A stretch of 64,000 bases of DNA. Origin: Streptomyces sp. RKAG290 (GTDB taxonomy: Bacteria > Actinomycetota > Actinomycetes > Streptomycetales > Streptomycetaceae). A program made the position numbers and the translations under genes. The DNA lies in contig NZ_JAJOZC010000001.1 in the NCBI RefSeq assembly GCF_023701695.1, positions 3,843,894 to 3,907,893 on the forward strand. Reading direction: 5' to 3'. Below the pieces are notes generated by a model, which was not told the origin of the DNA, searched no databases, and saw only the letters and a program-made list of their open reading frames with translations. Positions 45,913-56,390 of the stretch are shown here, piece after piece; the stretch's first letter is position 1; each line of letters opens with the position of its first letter.

Positions 45913-46970
45913 CTAGCGGTCGGGCTCGGGATCCTTGAGCCAGTTGATGAGTTCGGCCGAGAACCCGGCCGGATCCTCCTCGTGGGGGAAGTGCCCCAGA
46001 CCGTCGAAAAGTCGCCAACGGTACGGTGCCTCGACGTACTCGCCGGACCCCGCCGAACTCCGGGTGCGTACCGCCGGATCGAGTGAACCGTGCAGGTGCA
46101 GCGTGGGCACCCGGACCGGCCGCTTCATGCGCCGGTAGAACTGGATGCCGTCCGGACGGGCCAGTGAGCGCACCATCCACCGGTACGGCTCGACCGAGCA
46201 GTGCGCCGTGGACGGGATGGACATCGCGCGCCGGTAGACATCCATCGTCGCGTCGTCGGGGAACTCCGCGGTCCGCGGCCCGGCCCAGTCGTGGATCAGC
46301 CGGCCCACCAACGCCGCTTCGTCCGCGACGAGCTGACGCTCCGGCACCCAGGGCCGCTGGAATCCCCAGATGTACGAGCCCGCGCGGGACTGCGCGAAGT
46401 CGGACAGCATCGAGGAGCGCCACCGCCGCGGATGCGGCATCGAGGAGACCACCAGCCGGCGCACCAGCTTGGGGCGCATCACCGCGGCGGTCCAGGCGAG
46501 GTAGCCGCCCATGTCGTGGCCGACCAGGGCGGCGTCCGGCTCGCCGAGTGACCGGATCACGCCGGTGATGTCCAGAGCCAGGTTGGCCGGGTCGTAGCCC
46601 CGGGGGTGCGGTCGCTGCCGCCCACTCCGCGCAGGTCCATCGCCACCGCCCGGAACCCCGCCTCGGCGAGTGCCGGCAGCTGATGGCGCCAGGTCCACCA
46701 GAACTGCGGGAAGCCGTGCAGGAGCAGGACCAGTGGTCCTTCACCCATTTCGGCGATGTGGAAACGGGCGCCGTTGGCCGCCACGTCCCGGTGGGTCCAG
46801 GGGCCGTCCAGCCGGACCGGGCCACCCGATCCGGCCGGGGGGCCCAGCGGGCCGCCGGAAGCCGGTGAGGCCGGGGGCTGCGGTGTGGCGGCAGGGCCGG
46901 CCGGCTGCTCGTGGCCCGTCCGGTGTTCCGGGCCTGCTGGGCCGAATGCGCTGGAATCGGGGACGGTCAT
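45913..46970 (-). pseudogene. alpha/beta hydrolase (epoxide hydrolase type), frameshifted
   Basis: About 352 residues when one base is restored. The first frame (ATG 46970) holds a Pro/Gly-rich N-terminus, the oxyanion motif LLLHGFPQFWWTW and MDLRGVGGSDR. The second holds the nucleophile elbow VGHDMGGYLAW (Asp nucleophile, as in epoxide hydrolases), a cap domain, an acid near GSLDPAV and the His in GLGHFPHEEDP. Adding one base to the C run at 46602-46606 gives SDRTPRGYDPANLALD. Its ATG overlaps the stop of the holin-like gene by 4 bp. The substrate is unknown. Confidence 0.82.
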
Positions 46971-47497
46971 GTGGATGAGCGTGCCACAGCTGTCGCCTTG
47001 TCCTGGACCGGACGGTTCTCGATGGCCTTGTCCGCAAGTGAGCTGCCGCCTGCCGGAAGGATCGCGTCCGCACCGACGCTCGCACGCGGGTGCGGCTTGA
47101 CGCCCTGCAGGATGGCAGCGGTCTCCTTGGCCGACGCGATCGACTTCTCCGGCGGCTTGACCTTCTTGAACTTGGCGTAGCCGAAGAGCGCGAGCAGGAT
47201 ACCCAGCAGAATGAACGCGCCGCCGACGATCAGGAACGACCAGGCGAGGCCCAGTCCCAGGTTGTGGATTCCGTACGCGGCCGCGAAGCTCAGCACCGGG
47301 ATCGCGAAAAGAATCAGCACACCCGTGACGATGAACGCCACGCTGCCGATGACGCCACGCTTGACGTCCTGCCGCACCTCTGCCTTGGCCAGGGCAATCT
47401 CGTCGTGCACCAGCGCCGACATCTCGGCCGTCGCCGTGGCGACCAGCTGGCCGAGACTGCGGTCCGCGCTGCCCGCGTAATTGCCGGGGTCGCTCAT
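46967..47497 (-). CDS. phage-holin-family (DUF1469-like) membrane protein
   Basis: 176 residues. Two adjacent membrane segments (VIGSVAFIVTGVLILFAIPVL; LAWSFLIVGGAFILLGILLAL) follow an amphipathic N-terminus with SLGQLVATATAEMSALVHDEI, the signature of putative actinobacterial holin superfamily III proteins. These are chromosomal and not linked to a prophage. The lysine-rich C-terminus ends in an unstructured tail. It is coupled to the hydrolase gene in an ATGA and lies 40 bp after nhaA. Confidence 0.85.
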   Translation of the reverse strand: MSDPGNYAGSADRSLGQLVATATAEMSALVHDEIALAKAEVRQDVKRGVIGSVAFIVTGVLILFAIPVLSFAAAYGIHNLGLGLAWSFLIVGGAFILLGILLALFGYAKFKKVKPPEKSIASAKETAAILQGVKPHPRASVGADAILPAGGSSLADKAIENRPVQDKATAVARSST

Positions 47498-47536
47498 CCC
47501 TGACTCCCTCTCCTGTTCAACACGTCCGATGACAGA

Positions 47537-48943
47537 TCATGCCGGACCGTCCGGCTTGTTGCTCGCTGCCCCCGCCAGTTGGGCAAGGCGGCGGTGCTCG
47601 GCCGCCTTCCTCTCGTGGATCGCGGCCATCCGCAGGTGGTACTCCGGATCGTCCTGTTCGTAGATGTCGGGCACCCCGGACTCGTCCTCGTCGCGCTCCT
47701 CCGCGTCGAACAGCGCCCGGTATCTGCGTACCCGGAGTTTGAGCAGTACACCGGAGAGTACGGCGGCAATCAGGGAGCCGAGCAGAACCGACGCCTTGAT
47801 CTCATTGATCATGTCGTCGTCGCCGGCGAAGGCGAGCTCGCCGATCAGCAGCGAGACGGTGAAGCCGATCCCCGCCAGTGAGGCGACCGCGAAGACATCG
47901 GCCCAGGCCAGGTCCTTGTTCAGCTCGGCCTTGGTGAACCTGGTGGCCAGCCAGGTACCGCCGAAGATCCCTATCGTCTTGCCGAGGACGAGCCCCAGCA
48001 CCACACCGAGCGCCTCGGCGCGGGTGAACACCCCGGCCAGCGCGTCGCCGGAGAGCGAGACCCCGGCGGAGAAGAGCGCGAACAGCGGTACGGCGAGTCC
48101 GGCCGACAGCGGACGGACCAGATGCTCGATGCGTTCGCCGGGGGAGCGCGCCTCACCGTCGCGCTTGGTGCAGCGCAGCATCAGGCCCATGGCGACGCCG
48201 GCGATGGTGGCGTGGACGCCGCTGTTGTACATCAGCCCCCAGATGACCAGGGCCAACGGCAGGTAGACGTACCACCCGCGCACGTTCAGGCGCAGCAGCA
48301 GGTAGAAGACGGCCAGACCGGCGAAGGCGCCGATGAGCGCGATGAAGTCGATGTTGTCGGTGAAGAAGATCGCGATGATCAGGATCGCGAAGAGGTCGTC
48401 GACGACGGCGAGCGTGAGCAGGAACGCGCGGAGCGCGGACGGCAACGAGGTACCGATGACCGCCAGGACGGCGAGCGCGAAGGCGATGTCGGTGGCTGTG
48501 GGGACGGCCCAGCCGTTCGTGGAGCCACCGCCGAGCGCCGTCACCAGGGCGTAGACGGCCGCAGGAACGGCCATGCCGCAGAGGGCGGCGACGACCGGGA
48601 GGGCCGCCGCCTTGGGGTCCCGCAGCTCACCCGCGACGAGTTCGCGCTTGAGCTCGACGCCCGCGACGAAGAAGAAGACCGCGAGCAGCCCGTCGGCCGC
48701 CCAGTGCGCCACGGAGAGGTGCAGACCGAGCGCCTCGGGTCCGAAGTGGAAGTGGCTGACGCTCGCGTAGCTCGAGCCGAAGGTGTTCGCCCAGACCAGC
48801 GCGGCCACCGCGGCGACCAGCAGGATGACTCCGCCGACTGTCTCGGCCCGCAGTGCGTCGGTGAGGTAGTTCCGCTCGGGGAGCGGCAGGCGTCCCAGGA
48901 AGGTGCGGCGGGGGGAGGGGGGTGCGGGGGTGGGCGCGGCCAC
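47537..48943 (-). CDS. nhaA: Na+/H+ antiporter NhaA
   Basis: 468 residues from GTG 48943, with GGAGG 9 bases upstream, which decides against longer frames to 49057. About twelve membrane segments. The paired aspartates are in LTLAVVDDLFAILIIAIFF (D163/D164 in E. coli), with GWAVPTATDIAFALAVLAVIG before. It exchanges Na+ for H+ for pH and salt homeostasis. A 60-residue charged C-terminal tail (AEERDEDESGVPDIYEQDDP) is longer than in E. coli NhaA. Confidence 0.94.
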   Translation of the reverse strand: MAAPTPAPPSPRRTFLGRLPLPERNYLTDALRAETVGGVILLVAAVAALVWANTFGSSYASVSHFHFGPEALGLHLSVAHWAADGLLAVFFFVAGVELKRELVAGELRDPKAAALPVVAALCGMAVPAAVYALVTALGGGSTNGWAVPTATDIAFALAVLAVIGTSLPSALRAFLLTLAVVDDLFAILIIAIFFTDNIDFIALIGAFAGLAVFYLLLRLNVRGWYVYLPLALVIWGLMYNSGVHATIAGVAMGLMLRCTKRDGEARSPGERIEHLVRPLSAGLAVPLFALFSAGVSLSGDALAGVFTRAEALGVVLGLVLGKTIGIFGGTWLATRFTKAELNKDLAWADVFAVASLAGIGFTVSLLIGELAFAGDDDMINEIKASVLLGSLIAAVLSGVLLKLRVRRYRALFDAEERDEDESGVPDIYEQDDPEYHLRMAAIHERKAAEHRRLAQLAGAASNKPDGPA

Positions 48944-49117
48944 GAGTGAGGACCTCCGGGGCGGTACGGCAGCGATGGCATGACTGATGCACTTGCCGAC
49001 CAGACTTCCCGGCACACCCTTTGGAGAATTCTTGTCGTGTTGTTGACCAGCTGCCACTGTACCCGGGGTGTGCGGGGCGGTAGGCGGGAACTTGAGCGGT
49101 GATCTTCACCCTAAATG

Positions 49118-49156
49118 CCCGAAGGGCATCCGGCGCGCTGCCGGATGCCCTTCGGG
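49118..49156. terminator. terminator after acs
   Basis: 17-bp perfect arms (49118-49134 and 49140-49156) and a 5-base loop, 69 bases past the acs stop and upstream of nhaA. It should separate the two transcripts. Confidence 0.88.
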
Positions 49157-49224
49157 GAGGTCGCCTCTGCTGCCGCCTCCAGGAGACCTGGGGACGGCGT
49201 GGGGAGGAGGCCCTGCTGCCGTGC

Positions 49225-51180
49225 TCAGTCCTCGGAGGAGGACGACGGCAGCTGGGTCTGGATGAGGTCCATGACCGAGGAGTCGGTGAGGGTGGTGACG
49301 TCTCCCAGGGCGCGGTTCTCGGCGACGTCGCGGAGCAGGCGTCGCATGATTTTGCCGGAGCGGGTCTTGGGGAGCTCGGCGACCGGCAGTACCCGCTTCG
49401 GCTTGGCGATCGGGCCGAGCGTGGTGCCGACGTGGTTGCGCAGCTCCGCGACGAGCTCGTCGGAGGCGGTCGCGGTGCCGCGCAGGATCACGAACGCGAC
49501 GATGGACTGTCCGGTGGTCTCGTCGGCGGCGCCGACCACGGCGGCCTCGGCGACGGCAGGGTGCGAGACGAGTGCGGATTCGACTTCGGTGGTCGAGATG
49601 TTGTGTCCGGAGACGAGCATGACGTCGTCGACGCGGCCCAGGAGCCAGATGTCGCCGTCCTGGTCCTTCTTGGCGCCGTCGCCGGCGAAGTACTTGCCTT
49701 CGAAGCGTGACCAGTAGGTGTCGAGGAAGCGCTGGTCGTCGCCCCAGATGGTGCGGAGCATCGAGGGCCAGGGCTCGGTGAGGACGAGGTAGCCGCCTCC
49801 GCCGTCGGGGACCTCGCGGGCTTCGTCGTCGACGACGGTGGCGCTGATGCCGGGCAGGGCGCGCTGGGCGCTGCCGGGCTTGGTCGCGGTGACGCCGGGC
49901 AGCGGGGAGATCATCATGGCGCCGGTCTCGGTCTGCCACCAGGTGTCCACGATCGGGCAGGTGTCGGCACCGATGTGCTTGCGGTACCACATCCAGGCCT
50001 CGGGGTTGATCGGCTCTCCGACCGAGCCGAGGACCCGCAGTGAGGACAGGTCGAACTTCGCGGGGATGTCGTCGCCCCACTTCATGAACGTGCGGATCGC
50101 GGTGGGTGCGGTGTAGAGGATGGTGACGCCGTACTTCTGGACGATTTCCCAGAAGCGTCCCTGGTGCGGGGTGTCGGGGGTGCCCTCGTACATGACCTGG
50201 GTCGCGCCGTTGGCGAGGGGGCCGTAGACGATGTAGGAGTGTCCGGTGACCCAGCCGATGTCGGCGGTGCACCAGTAGACGTCGGTTGCGGGCTTGAGGT
50301 CGAAGACCGCGTGGTGGGTGTAGGCGGCCTGGGTGAGGTAGCCGCCGGAGGTGTGCAGGATGCCCTTGGGCTTCCCGGTGGTGCCCGAGGTGTAGAGGAT
50401 GAACAGCGGCTGTTCGGCCTCGAACGCCTGGGGGGTGTGCTCGGTGGACTGGCGGGCGGTGATCTCGTGCCACCAGACGTCGCGGCCCTCGGTCCAGGCG
50501 GTGTCCTGCCCGGTGCGGCGCACGACCAGGACGTGCTCAACGCTCTCGATGCGGGAGACGGCGTCGTCGACGGCGGGCTTGAGCGCGGAGGGTTTGCCGC
50601 GGCGGTAGCCGCCGTCGGAGGTGATGACGACCTTCGCGTCCGCGTCCTCGATGCGCTTGGCGATGGCGTCGGCGGAGAAGCCGCCGAAGACGACCGAGTG
50701 CGCGGCGCCGATGCGGGCGCAGGCCAGCATCGCGACGGCGGCCTCGGGGATCATCGGCAGGTAGACGGCGACGCGGTCGCCCTTGGTGACGCCGAGTTCG
50801 GTCAGGGCGTTGGCGGCGCGGGAGACCTCGTCCTTGAGTTCGGCGTAGGTGATCGCGCGGCTGTCGCCGGGTTCGCCCTCGAAGTGGATGGCGACCCGGT
50901 CGCCGTTGCCCGCCTCGACGTGGCGGTCCACGCAGTTGTACGCGACGTTGAGCGTGCCGTCGGCGAACCACTTCGCGAACGGCGGGTTGCTCCAGTCGAG
51001 TGTCTCGGTCGGCTCGGTGTCCCAGGTCAGGCGGCGGGCCTGCTCGGCCCAGAAGCCCAGCCGGTCCGCCTCGGCCTGTTCGTACGCCTCAGCGGTGACG
51101 TTGGCGTTCGCGGCCAGATCGGCAGGCGGCACAAACCGCCGCTCCTCTTTGAGCAGATTGGCCAGGCTTTCGTTGCTCAC
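49225..51180 (-). CDS. acsA: acetyl-CoA synthetase (AMP-forming)
   Basis: 651 residues from GTG 51180 (VSNESLANLLKEERRF, preceded by GGGAGAAG), the usual Streptomyces start; frames to 51222 are longer. Signature motifs: ILYTSGTTGKPKG (P-loop), WWQTETG, and PKTRSGKIMRR near the C-terminus, whose Lys is the target of acetylation by Pat-type enzymes. It activates acetate to acetyl-AMP and then acetyl-CoA. A terminator follows. Confidence 0.96.
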   Translation of the reverse strand: MSNESLANLLKEERRFVPPADLAANANVTAEAYEQAEADRLGFWAEQARRLTWDTEPTETLDWSNPPFAKWFADGTLNVAYNCVDRHVEAGNGDRVAIHFEGEPGDSRAITYAELKDEVSRAANALTELGVTKGDRVAVYLPMIPEAAVAMLACARIGAAHSVVFGGFSADAIAKRIEDADAKVVITSDGGYRRGKPSALKPAVDDAVSRIESVEHVLVVRRTGQDTAWTEGRDVWWHEITARQSTEHTPQAFEAEQPLFILYTSGTTGKPKGILHTSGGYLTQAAYTHHAVFDLKPATDVYWCTADIGWVTGHSYIVYGPLANGATQVMYEGTPDTPHQGRFWEIVQKYGVTILYTAPTAIRTFMKWGDDIPAKFDLSSLRVLGSVGEPINPEAWMWYRKHIGADTCPIVDTWWQTETGAMMISPLPGVTATKPGSAQRALPGISATVVDDEAREVPDGGGGYLVLTEPWPSMLRTIWGDDQRFLDTYWSRFEGKYFAGDGAKKDQDGDIWLLGRVDDVMLVSGHNISTTEVESALVSHPAVAEAAVVGAADETTGQSIVAFVILRGTATASDELVAELRNHVGTTLGPIAKPKRVLPVAELPKTRSGKIMRRLLRDVAENRALGDVTTLTDSSVMDLIQTQLPSSSSED

Positions 51181-51415
51181 GACTTCTCCCATTCCCAGGG
51201 TGTCCGTTGTGTCCCAGGGCATAGCTCATCAGGCCAAAGGCCGGGTGACAAGTGTCTGCCAGGAATTGGTTTAGACCTGTGTTTCGTGTATGGAGGCACG
51301 ATCCCGCCTCCGCGGCGGGTGAAAGCAGAGCATCGGGCTGCCGTGCGGAGGTGCAGGTTGCACGGCGGTGCGGAGGCGGGACCACAAGGTCTCACGGACC
51401 CGGGGTGCGGGCGGT

Positions 51416-54357
51416 TCAGGCGCTGGTAGGGGCCAGCTCGGCCGGATCGTGCGGAGTCGGGGACCGGTCGGTGCCGCCGGGGTCGTGCGGGCCGGTCGGA
51501 TCGTACGGATCGTACGGGGCGGAGGGGCCGATGCGGTCGAAGACCTCGTCGATGCCATGGCCCGCGCCGATGCCTTCGGTCAGCAGATACGACTGAGCCT
51601 CGGCCACATGGAAGTACATGCCGTGCAGTTGGAGTGTGCCTTCGGCGAGGCGTCGCGCCACCGATCCGTGGGCCCGCAGATGGTCGAGCTGCTGGACCAC
51701 ATTGGTGAGACAGAGTTGTTCCACCTCATCGGCGGGCAGCCTGCCGGAGATCCGGGCCCATGCGTGGCGTTTGGAGGCCATCCGGTCGAGGCTGGGCTTC
51801 CCATGCCGCAGCCAGCGCCACAGGGGAGTCTCCGGGGTGTCGGGCTTGGCCCCGAGCAGTGCGTTCATCGCGCCGCAGCCTGAGTGCCCGCAGACGGTGA
51901 TGGACTCCACCCCCAGGACATCCACCGCGTACTCGATCGCCGCCCCCACCGAGTCGTCGCCCGTCTCGGAATCCGGCGGCGGCACCAGATTCCCGATGTT
52001 GCGCACGGTGAACAGGTCGCCCGGACCGCTTGCCGTGATCATGCTCGTCACCAGGCGGGAATCCGCGCAGGTGATGAACAGCTGCGAGGGGCGCTGGCCT
52101 TCCCTGGCCAGTCTCGCCAGCTCCTCACGCACCAGGGGAGCCGTGTTGCGCTGGAACGAGCTGAGGCCGCTGACCAGCCGGTGCCCGCCGGTCCTGCGTG
52201 ACGGGGCGGCGGCGTGATCGGGTGCGTAGTCGGTGGGGTGGCCGGGGTGCTGTTGGGTGCCCGTGGGGTCGGTGGAGTTCATGGCACCTGAGGTGCTTGT
52301 CGAGCCGTTGAGTGTCAGGTGCTCGGGCATGAGGTCCTCGGTGAGGCCGGTGGCATTGAGATCGCCTGGCGGATCGGTTGCGGGGTGGAGGGGAACTGGG
52401 TGTGCCATCGGCGCCGTCACGCCCGAGCCTGTGTGTGCGTCCGTGTCCGCACCTGTGCCTGCGCCTGTTGCCGTGGCGAGGGCGGGGGCAGTGGGGGCGG
52501 CGGCAGTGGTGGCGGCGCCGGCGGGCGGGGCGGTGCCGGAGGTTCCGGCGGCCTCGGTGGTGGCGACGGTGCCAGGATGTTGGTGGCCTGGGCGTTCGTG
52601 GCCGGAGAGGGTGACGGGCACATGCTCGGGCCGGTCGTGACAGTGATGGTTGCGCCAGGGCGTCCAGGGGCGGCAGCAGGAGTGCGCTGCTGAGGCGGGC
52701 TCGCCGATCCGGCCACCGGACCTGCCGGCGAAGACGGCCCTGCCGCCGTGGGCGGTATGGGCCTTGCTCCAGTCCTGGAGCATCTCGTACGCCGCATGAT
52801 CGATGAAGAAGCCGTCCAGCTCGACGACCACGTCCGCGTCCTGCGGCAGCTGGCCCAGCGTCCGATTGAGCCGGGGCACAGCCAGGAAGGTCAACTGCCC
52901 TCGTACGACGACCAGGTGCTGTCCGCTCTGTTCGGTCACGGTGATCCTGGTTCGCGCCAGCCGGTGCAGGGCAACGGCCACCGCCACCGCGATCCCGATG
53001 GCTACCCCCTTGAGGACGCCGAAGAGCAGCACGCCGGTGATCGTCGCTCCGTACACCAGGAATTCCCGGTGCCTGTGGACGTTACGGATATGCGCGAAGT
53101 TCACCATTTGGATGCCGACCACCATCACGAGCGCGCCGAGGGCGGCCAGCGGAATCCACTCCAGCGCGGTGACCAGCAGGCCGGTGGCGAGCAGCACCCA
53201 GACGCCGTGCAGCACCGTGGAGGCGCGGCTCGTCGCCCCGGCCCGCACATTCGCCGAACTGCGCACCGCACCACCGGAGACGGCCAGCCCGCCCAGCAGA
53301 CCCGACACCGCGTTGGCGATGCCCTGGGCGCGTAGCTCCCGGTCGAGATCGGAGCGTTTCACGGGGGCCAGGCCGGGCCGGAAGCGGGCTCGGCGAGGCC
53401 GGTCGTGCTCTCTCCGGCCTGCCCGCCGTCCCGCTCGGCGGCCGGTCCTGTCGACCGCACGCTGGACCGGCCGGCTGCCAGCTTGTCGACGGCGACGGCA
53501 GCGAGCAGGGATTCCAGGCTGGCCACCAGCATCATCGTGAACACTGCTGTGGCCAGGCCGAGTACGGGCCCATGTGGCATTTCGGGCAGGGCGTGCGAGC
53601 GCCAGGACGGCAGATCGACCCGTGCGATCGACGGAGCTGCGAAGGCGGCCACGGCGGTGGCGACGGCCACGGAGACCAGGGCTGCCGGAATTCGGCGCAT
53701 GATGAGGCCGGTCCGCCCCGGAATCCGGGGCCACAGCACCAGGACCGCGATCGTGAGACCGCCGATCAGCGGCGCTGCCGGACCGACTCTCTCCAACTGG
53801 GCTGGCAGCGCCAGAGCGTTGGAGACAGCTGAGCTCTCCGGCGAACCGCCGAGCACGATGTGCAGTTGAGCGAGTGCGATGGCCACACCGATGCCGGCGA
53901 GTGTCCCGTGCACGATGGCTGGGCTTACCGCGAGCGCGCTGCGGGCGGCCCGCAGCGAACCCAGCAGGATCTGCAGCAGACCTGCGCCGATGGTGATCGC
54001 GCAGGTGGTGCGCCAGCCGTAGATCTGAATCGTCTCGGCGGTCACCACGGTCAGTCCTGCGGACGGGCCGGAGACCTGGAGCGGGGTGCCGCCGAGCAGG
54101 CCGGCGACGATGCCGCCGACGGCGGCGGAGATGAGGCCGGCTTCCAGCGGGGCGTCCATGGCGACGGCCAGGCCGAGCGACATGGGGATGGCGAGCAGGA
54201 AGACGGTGATCGATGCGGACACGTCGGCGCCCGCGATGCGGAATCGTCCGCCGCGACGCGGCGGTGGCGGGCTGTGAGGTCGCTTGGCCCCCGAGGAACG
54301 GGGAGGTCGCGAACTGCGGGATGAGTGGTCATGACGAGTGGGGACGCAGGCAGACAT
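51416..54357 (-). pseudogene. SulP anion transporter fused to beta-carbonic anhydrase, frameshifted
   Basis: About 980 residues when joined. The first frame (ATG 54357, with GGAGGAGACGGG before it) has the SulP membrane domain (ITVFLLAIPMSLGLAVAMDA; TPLQVSGPSAGLTVV). The second continues with SDLDRELRAQGIANAVSGLL, a STAS-like segment (TFLAVPRLNRTLGQLPQDAD), a 140-residue Ala/Thr/Pro-rich linker and a beta-carbonic anhydrase (FITCADSRL; VCGHSGCGAMNAL, with C, D/R and H/C zinc ligands). Adding one base at 53375-53379 (GGGCC) gives SGPGLAPVKRSDL. The fusion fits bicarbonate import plus hydration. Fused proteins of this type are known in actinobacteria. Confidence 0.85.
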
Positions 54358-54640
54358 GTTTCCCGTCTCCTCCGGGGCAGCGCGGTCGCGGAACGTGGGA
54401 CGCGGCCGTGGGTCACGGCGTGCAGCGGCGGGATATCTCAACTCTCGGTAAACAGATCGTAATGGAGAGTAAAGATCCGTGTCCACGATTGAGGGCAAAT
54501 GGGCCACCTAATCACCCATTCCAGTGAATAGGCAGCTTTTCATTCGGCCCGTCGCGTGGATTTGTGTGCCTTCCATGCGAGTTTGACCGCGCCATGTCGG
54601 CACTTCAGCGGAAATTACCTGCAGGGAAGAGGGTGGGCGG

Positions 54641-56004
54641 ATGATGGCCGCCACGAAGAGGATCGCCTTGGGCCTCATGACCGTTGCGCTGGTCGCGGGA
54701 GTGGCCGGCTGCTCCGGGGCGAACCCCGGGTCGGGTCCCTCAGGAGCTGCGGCCGCGAACGGTGCCGCCGGGCCAAGAAGAAGGCTGCCGGCGGCCAGGC
54801 ACCCAAGAGCGTGTTCCGGCTCATCGGAGACGGTTCCACGGCCTTCACGGGCGTCCAGCCCAAGCAGCCCGCGGTGCAGCGGCTGGCCCCCGGTCAGAAG
54901 CCGCCGCAGTTCGTGGTGTTCTCGTGGGACGGTGCGGGGGAGGACAGCCAGAAGCTCTTCTCGCACTTCCGCAAGGTGGGCAAGAAGTACAACGCGCAGA
55001 TGTCGTACTTCCTCAGCGGCGTGTACCTCCTCCCCGAGGCGAAGCGGAAGCTCTACGACCCGCCCAAGCACAACGCCGGCAGTTCCGACATCGGCTTCAA
55101 CGACACCAAGGGCATCCGTGACACCCTCGCCCAGGTCCGCGGTGCCTGGCTGGACGGCAACGAGATCGGCACCCACTTCAACGGCCACTTCTGTGGCGCG
55201 GACGGTGGCGTCGGCACCTGGTCCGTCGACGAGTGGAAGAGCGAGATCAAACAGGCCAAGTCCTTCGTGAAGGGCTGGAAGTCGAACGACCCGGAGCTCA
55301 AGGGCATGAAGCCGCTGCCCTTCGACTACGACAAGGAGCTCGTCGGCGGCCGCACTCCCTGCCTGGAAGGGCAGAAGAACATGGTGGCGGCGGCGCGCTC
55401 GATGGGCTTCCGCTATGACTCCAGCGGTGTCAACGATCAGGTCTGGCCCAAGAAGAAGAGCGGCATCTGGGACCTCTCGATGCAGCTCGTCCCGGTGCCA
55501 GGCCGCGAATTCGAGACCCTCTCGATGGACTACAACTTCATGTTCAACCAGTCCGGTACGACGCAGGGCGACCCGGACGAGCACGAGTACTGGGGCAACC
55601 AGATGCGGGACGGTCTGATCGAGGCCTTCGACCGGTCGTACGAGGGAAACCGTGCCCCGCTGATCATCGGTAACCACTTCGAGTCCTGGAACGGCGGCAC
55701 CTACATGCGCGCCATCGAGGAGACGATCGAGACCGTGTGCACCAAGGAGGGCGTGCGCTGCGTGTCCTTCAAGCAACTGGCGGACTGGCTGGACGCACAG
55801 GACCCCGCGACGCTCGCGAAGCTCGGCACGCTCAAGGTCGGCGAGGCGCCGGATACGAGCTGGAAGGCCTTCCTCGGCGGGGCCGCGAGCTCCGGCAAGA
55901 GTCAGGGCAAGGCTGCCGCGAAGGCAGCTGCCGGCTCCGCCGGGAAGCCCGCCGATCACAAGGCAGCTGCCGGCTCCGCCGGGAAGCCCGCCGATCACAA
56001 GTAG
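54641..56004 (+). pseudogene. polysaccharide-deacetylase-like lipoprotein, frameshifted
   Basis: About 454 residues when joined. The ATG at 54641 or 54644, after GGGAAGAGGG, gives a lipoprotein signal (LGLMTVALVAGVAGC with the lipobox VAGVAGC). The mature domain has VVFSWDGAGED (metal-binding Asp) and EIGTHFNGHFCG (two His), as in NodB-type deacetylases, with PLPFDYDKELVGGRTPC later. It would act on cell-wall polysaccharides. Adding one base at 54770-54774 (GGGCC to GGGCCC) gives AAGPKKKAAGGQAPKSVFRL and joins the frames. It ends in a repeated Lys/Ala/Gly tail (two 13-residue units). Confidence 0.82.
55921..55998 (+). repeat. two exact 39-bp repeats in the C-terminal tail
   Basis: Units at 55921-55959 and 55960-55998 encode KAAAGSAGKPADH twice. 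A perfect in-frame duplication at the end of the deacetylase gene, so recent or under slippage. Confidence 0.9.
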
Positions 56005-56390
56005 GGCCGCCCGGCACACACGAGGCTTCCGCCCCGGTGGGCCGCCGATCACGGGTGATGACGGCCCCGGCCGGGGTGGCAGCGTCGACAGCGCCGGCCG
56101 GGACGGGCCGCATCCGGCGGCGGGTGGGTCGGCCTGACCGGCCCACACCGGGTCGGTGGGCTCGGACGGTGCCGGGTGGGTCGGTGGCGCCTCGGGCCCG
56201 CGTCGGGTGGGTTGGAGGTGCCCGCGGCCCGCGGCGGGTGGGTCGGAGGTGTCAGAGGTCTCCCCCGGCCCTGGTGGGCCGTTGGCGCCCAGGCCCCCGC
56301 CGGGTGGGTCGGCAGCCAGGCCGCCCCGTGGTTCCCGATTGCGTGGGGCCGGAGCCTGCCCCCGGTCACCGTCCCGGCGCCGCCGCCCGT

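Noticed and set aside
46967..47497. Holin-like gene as a prophage remnant
   Set aside because: No other phage genes surround it; this family is a standard chromosomal gene beside nhaA in this group.
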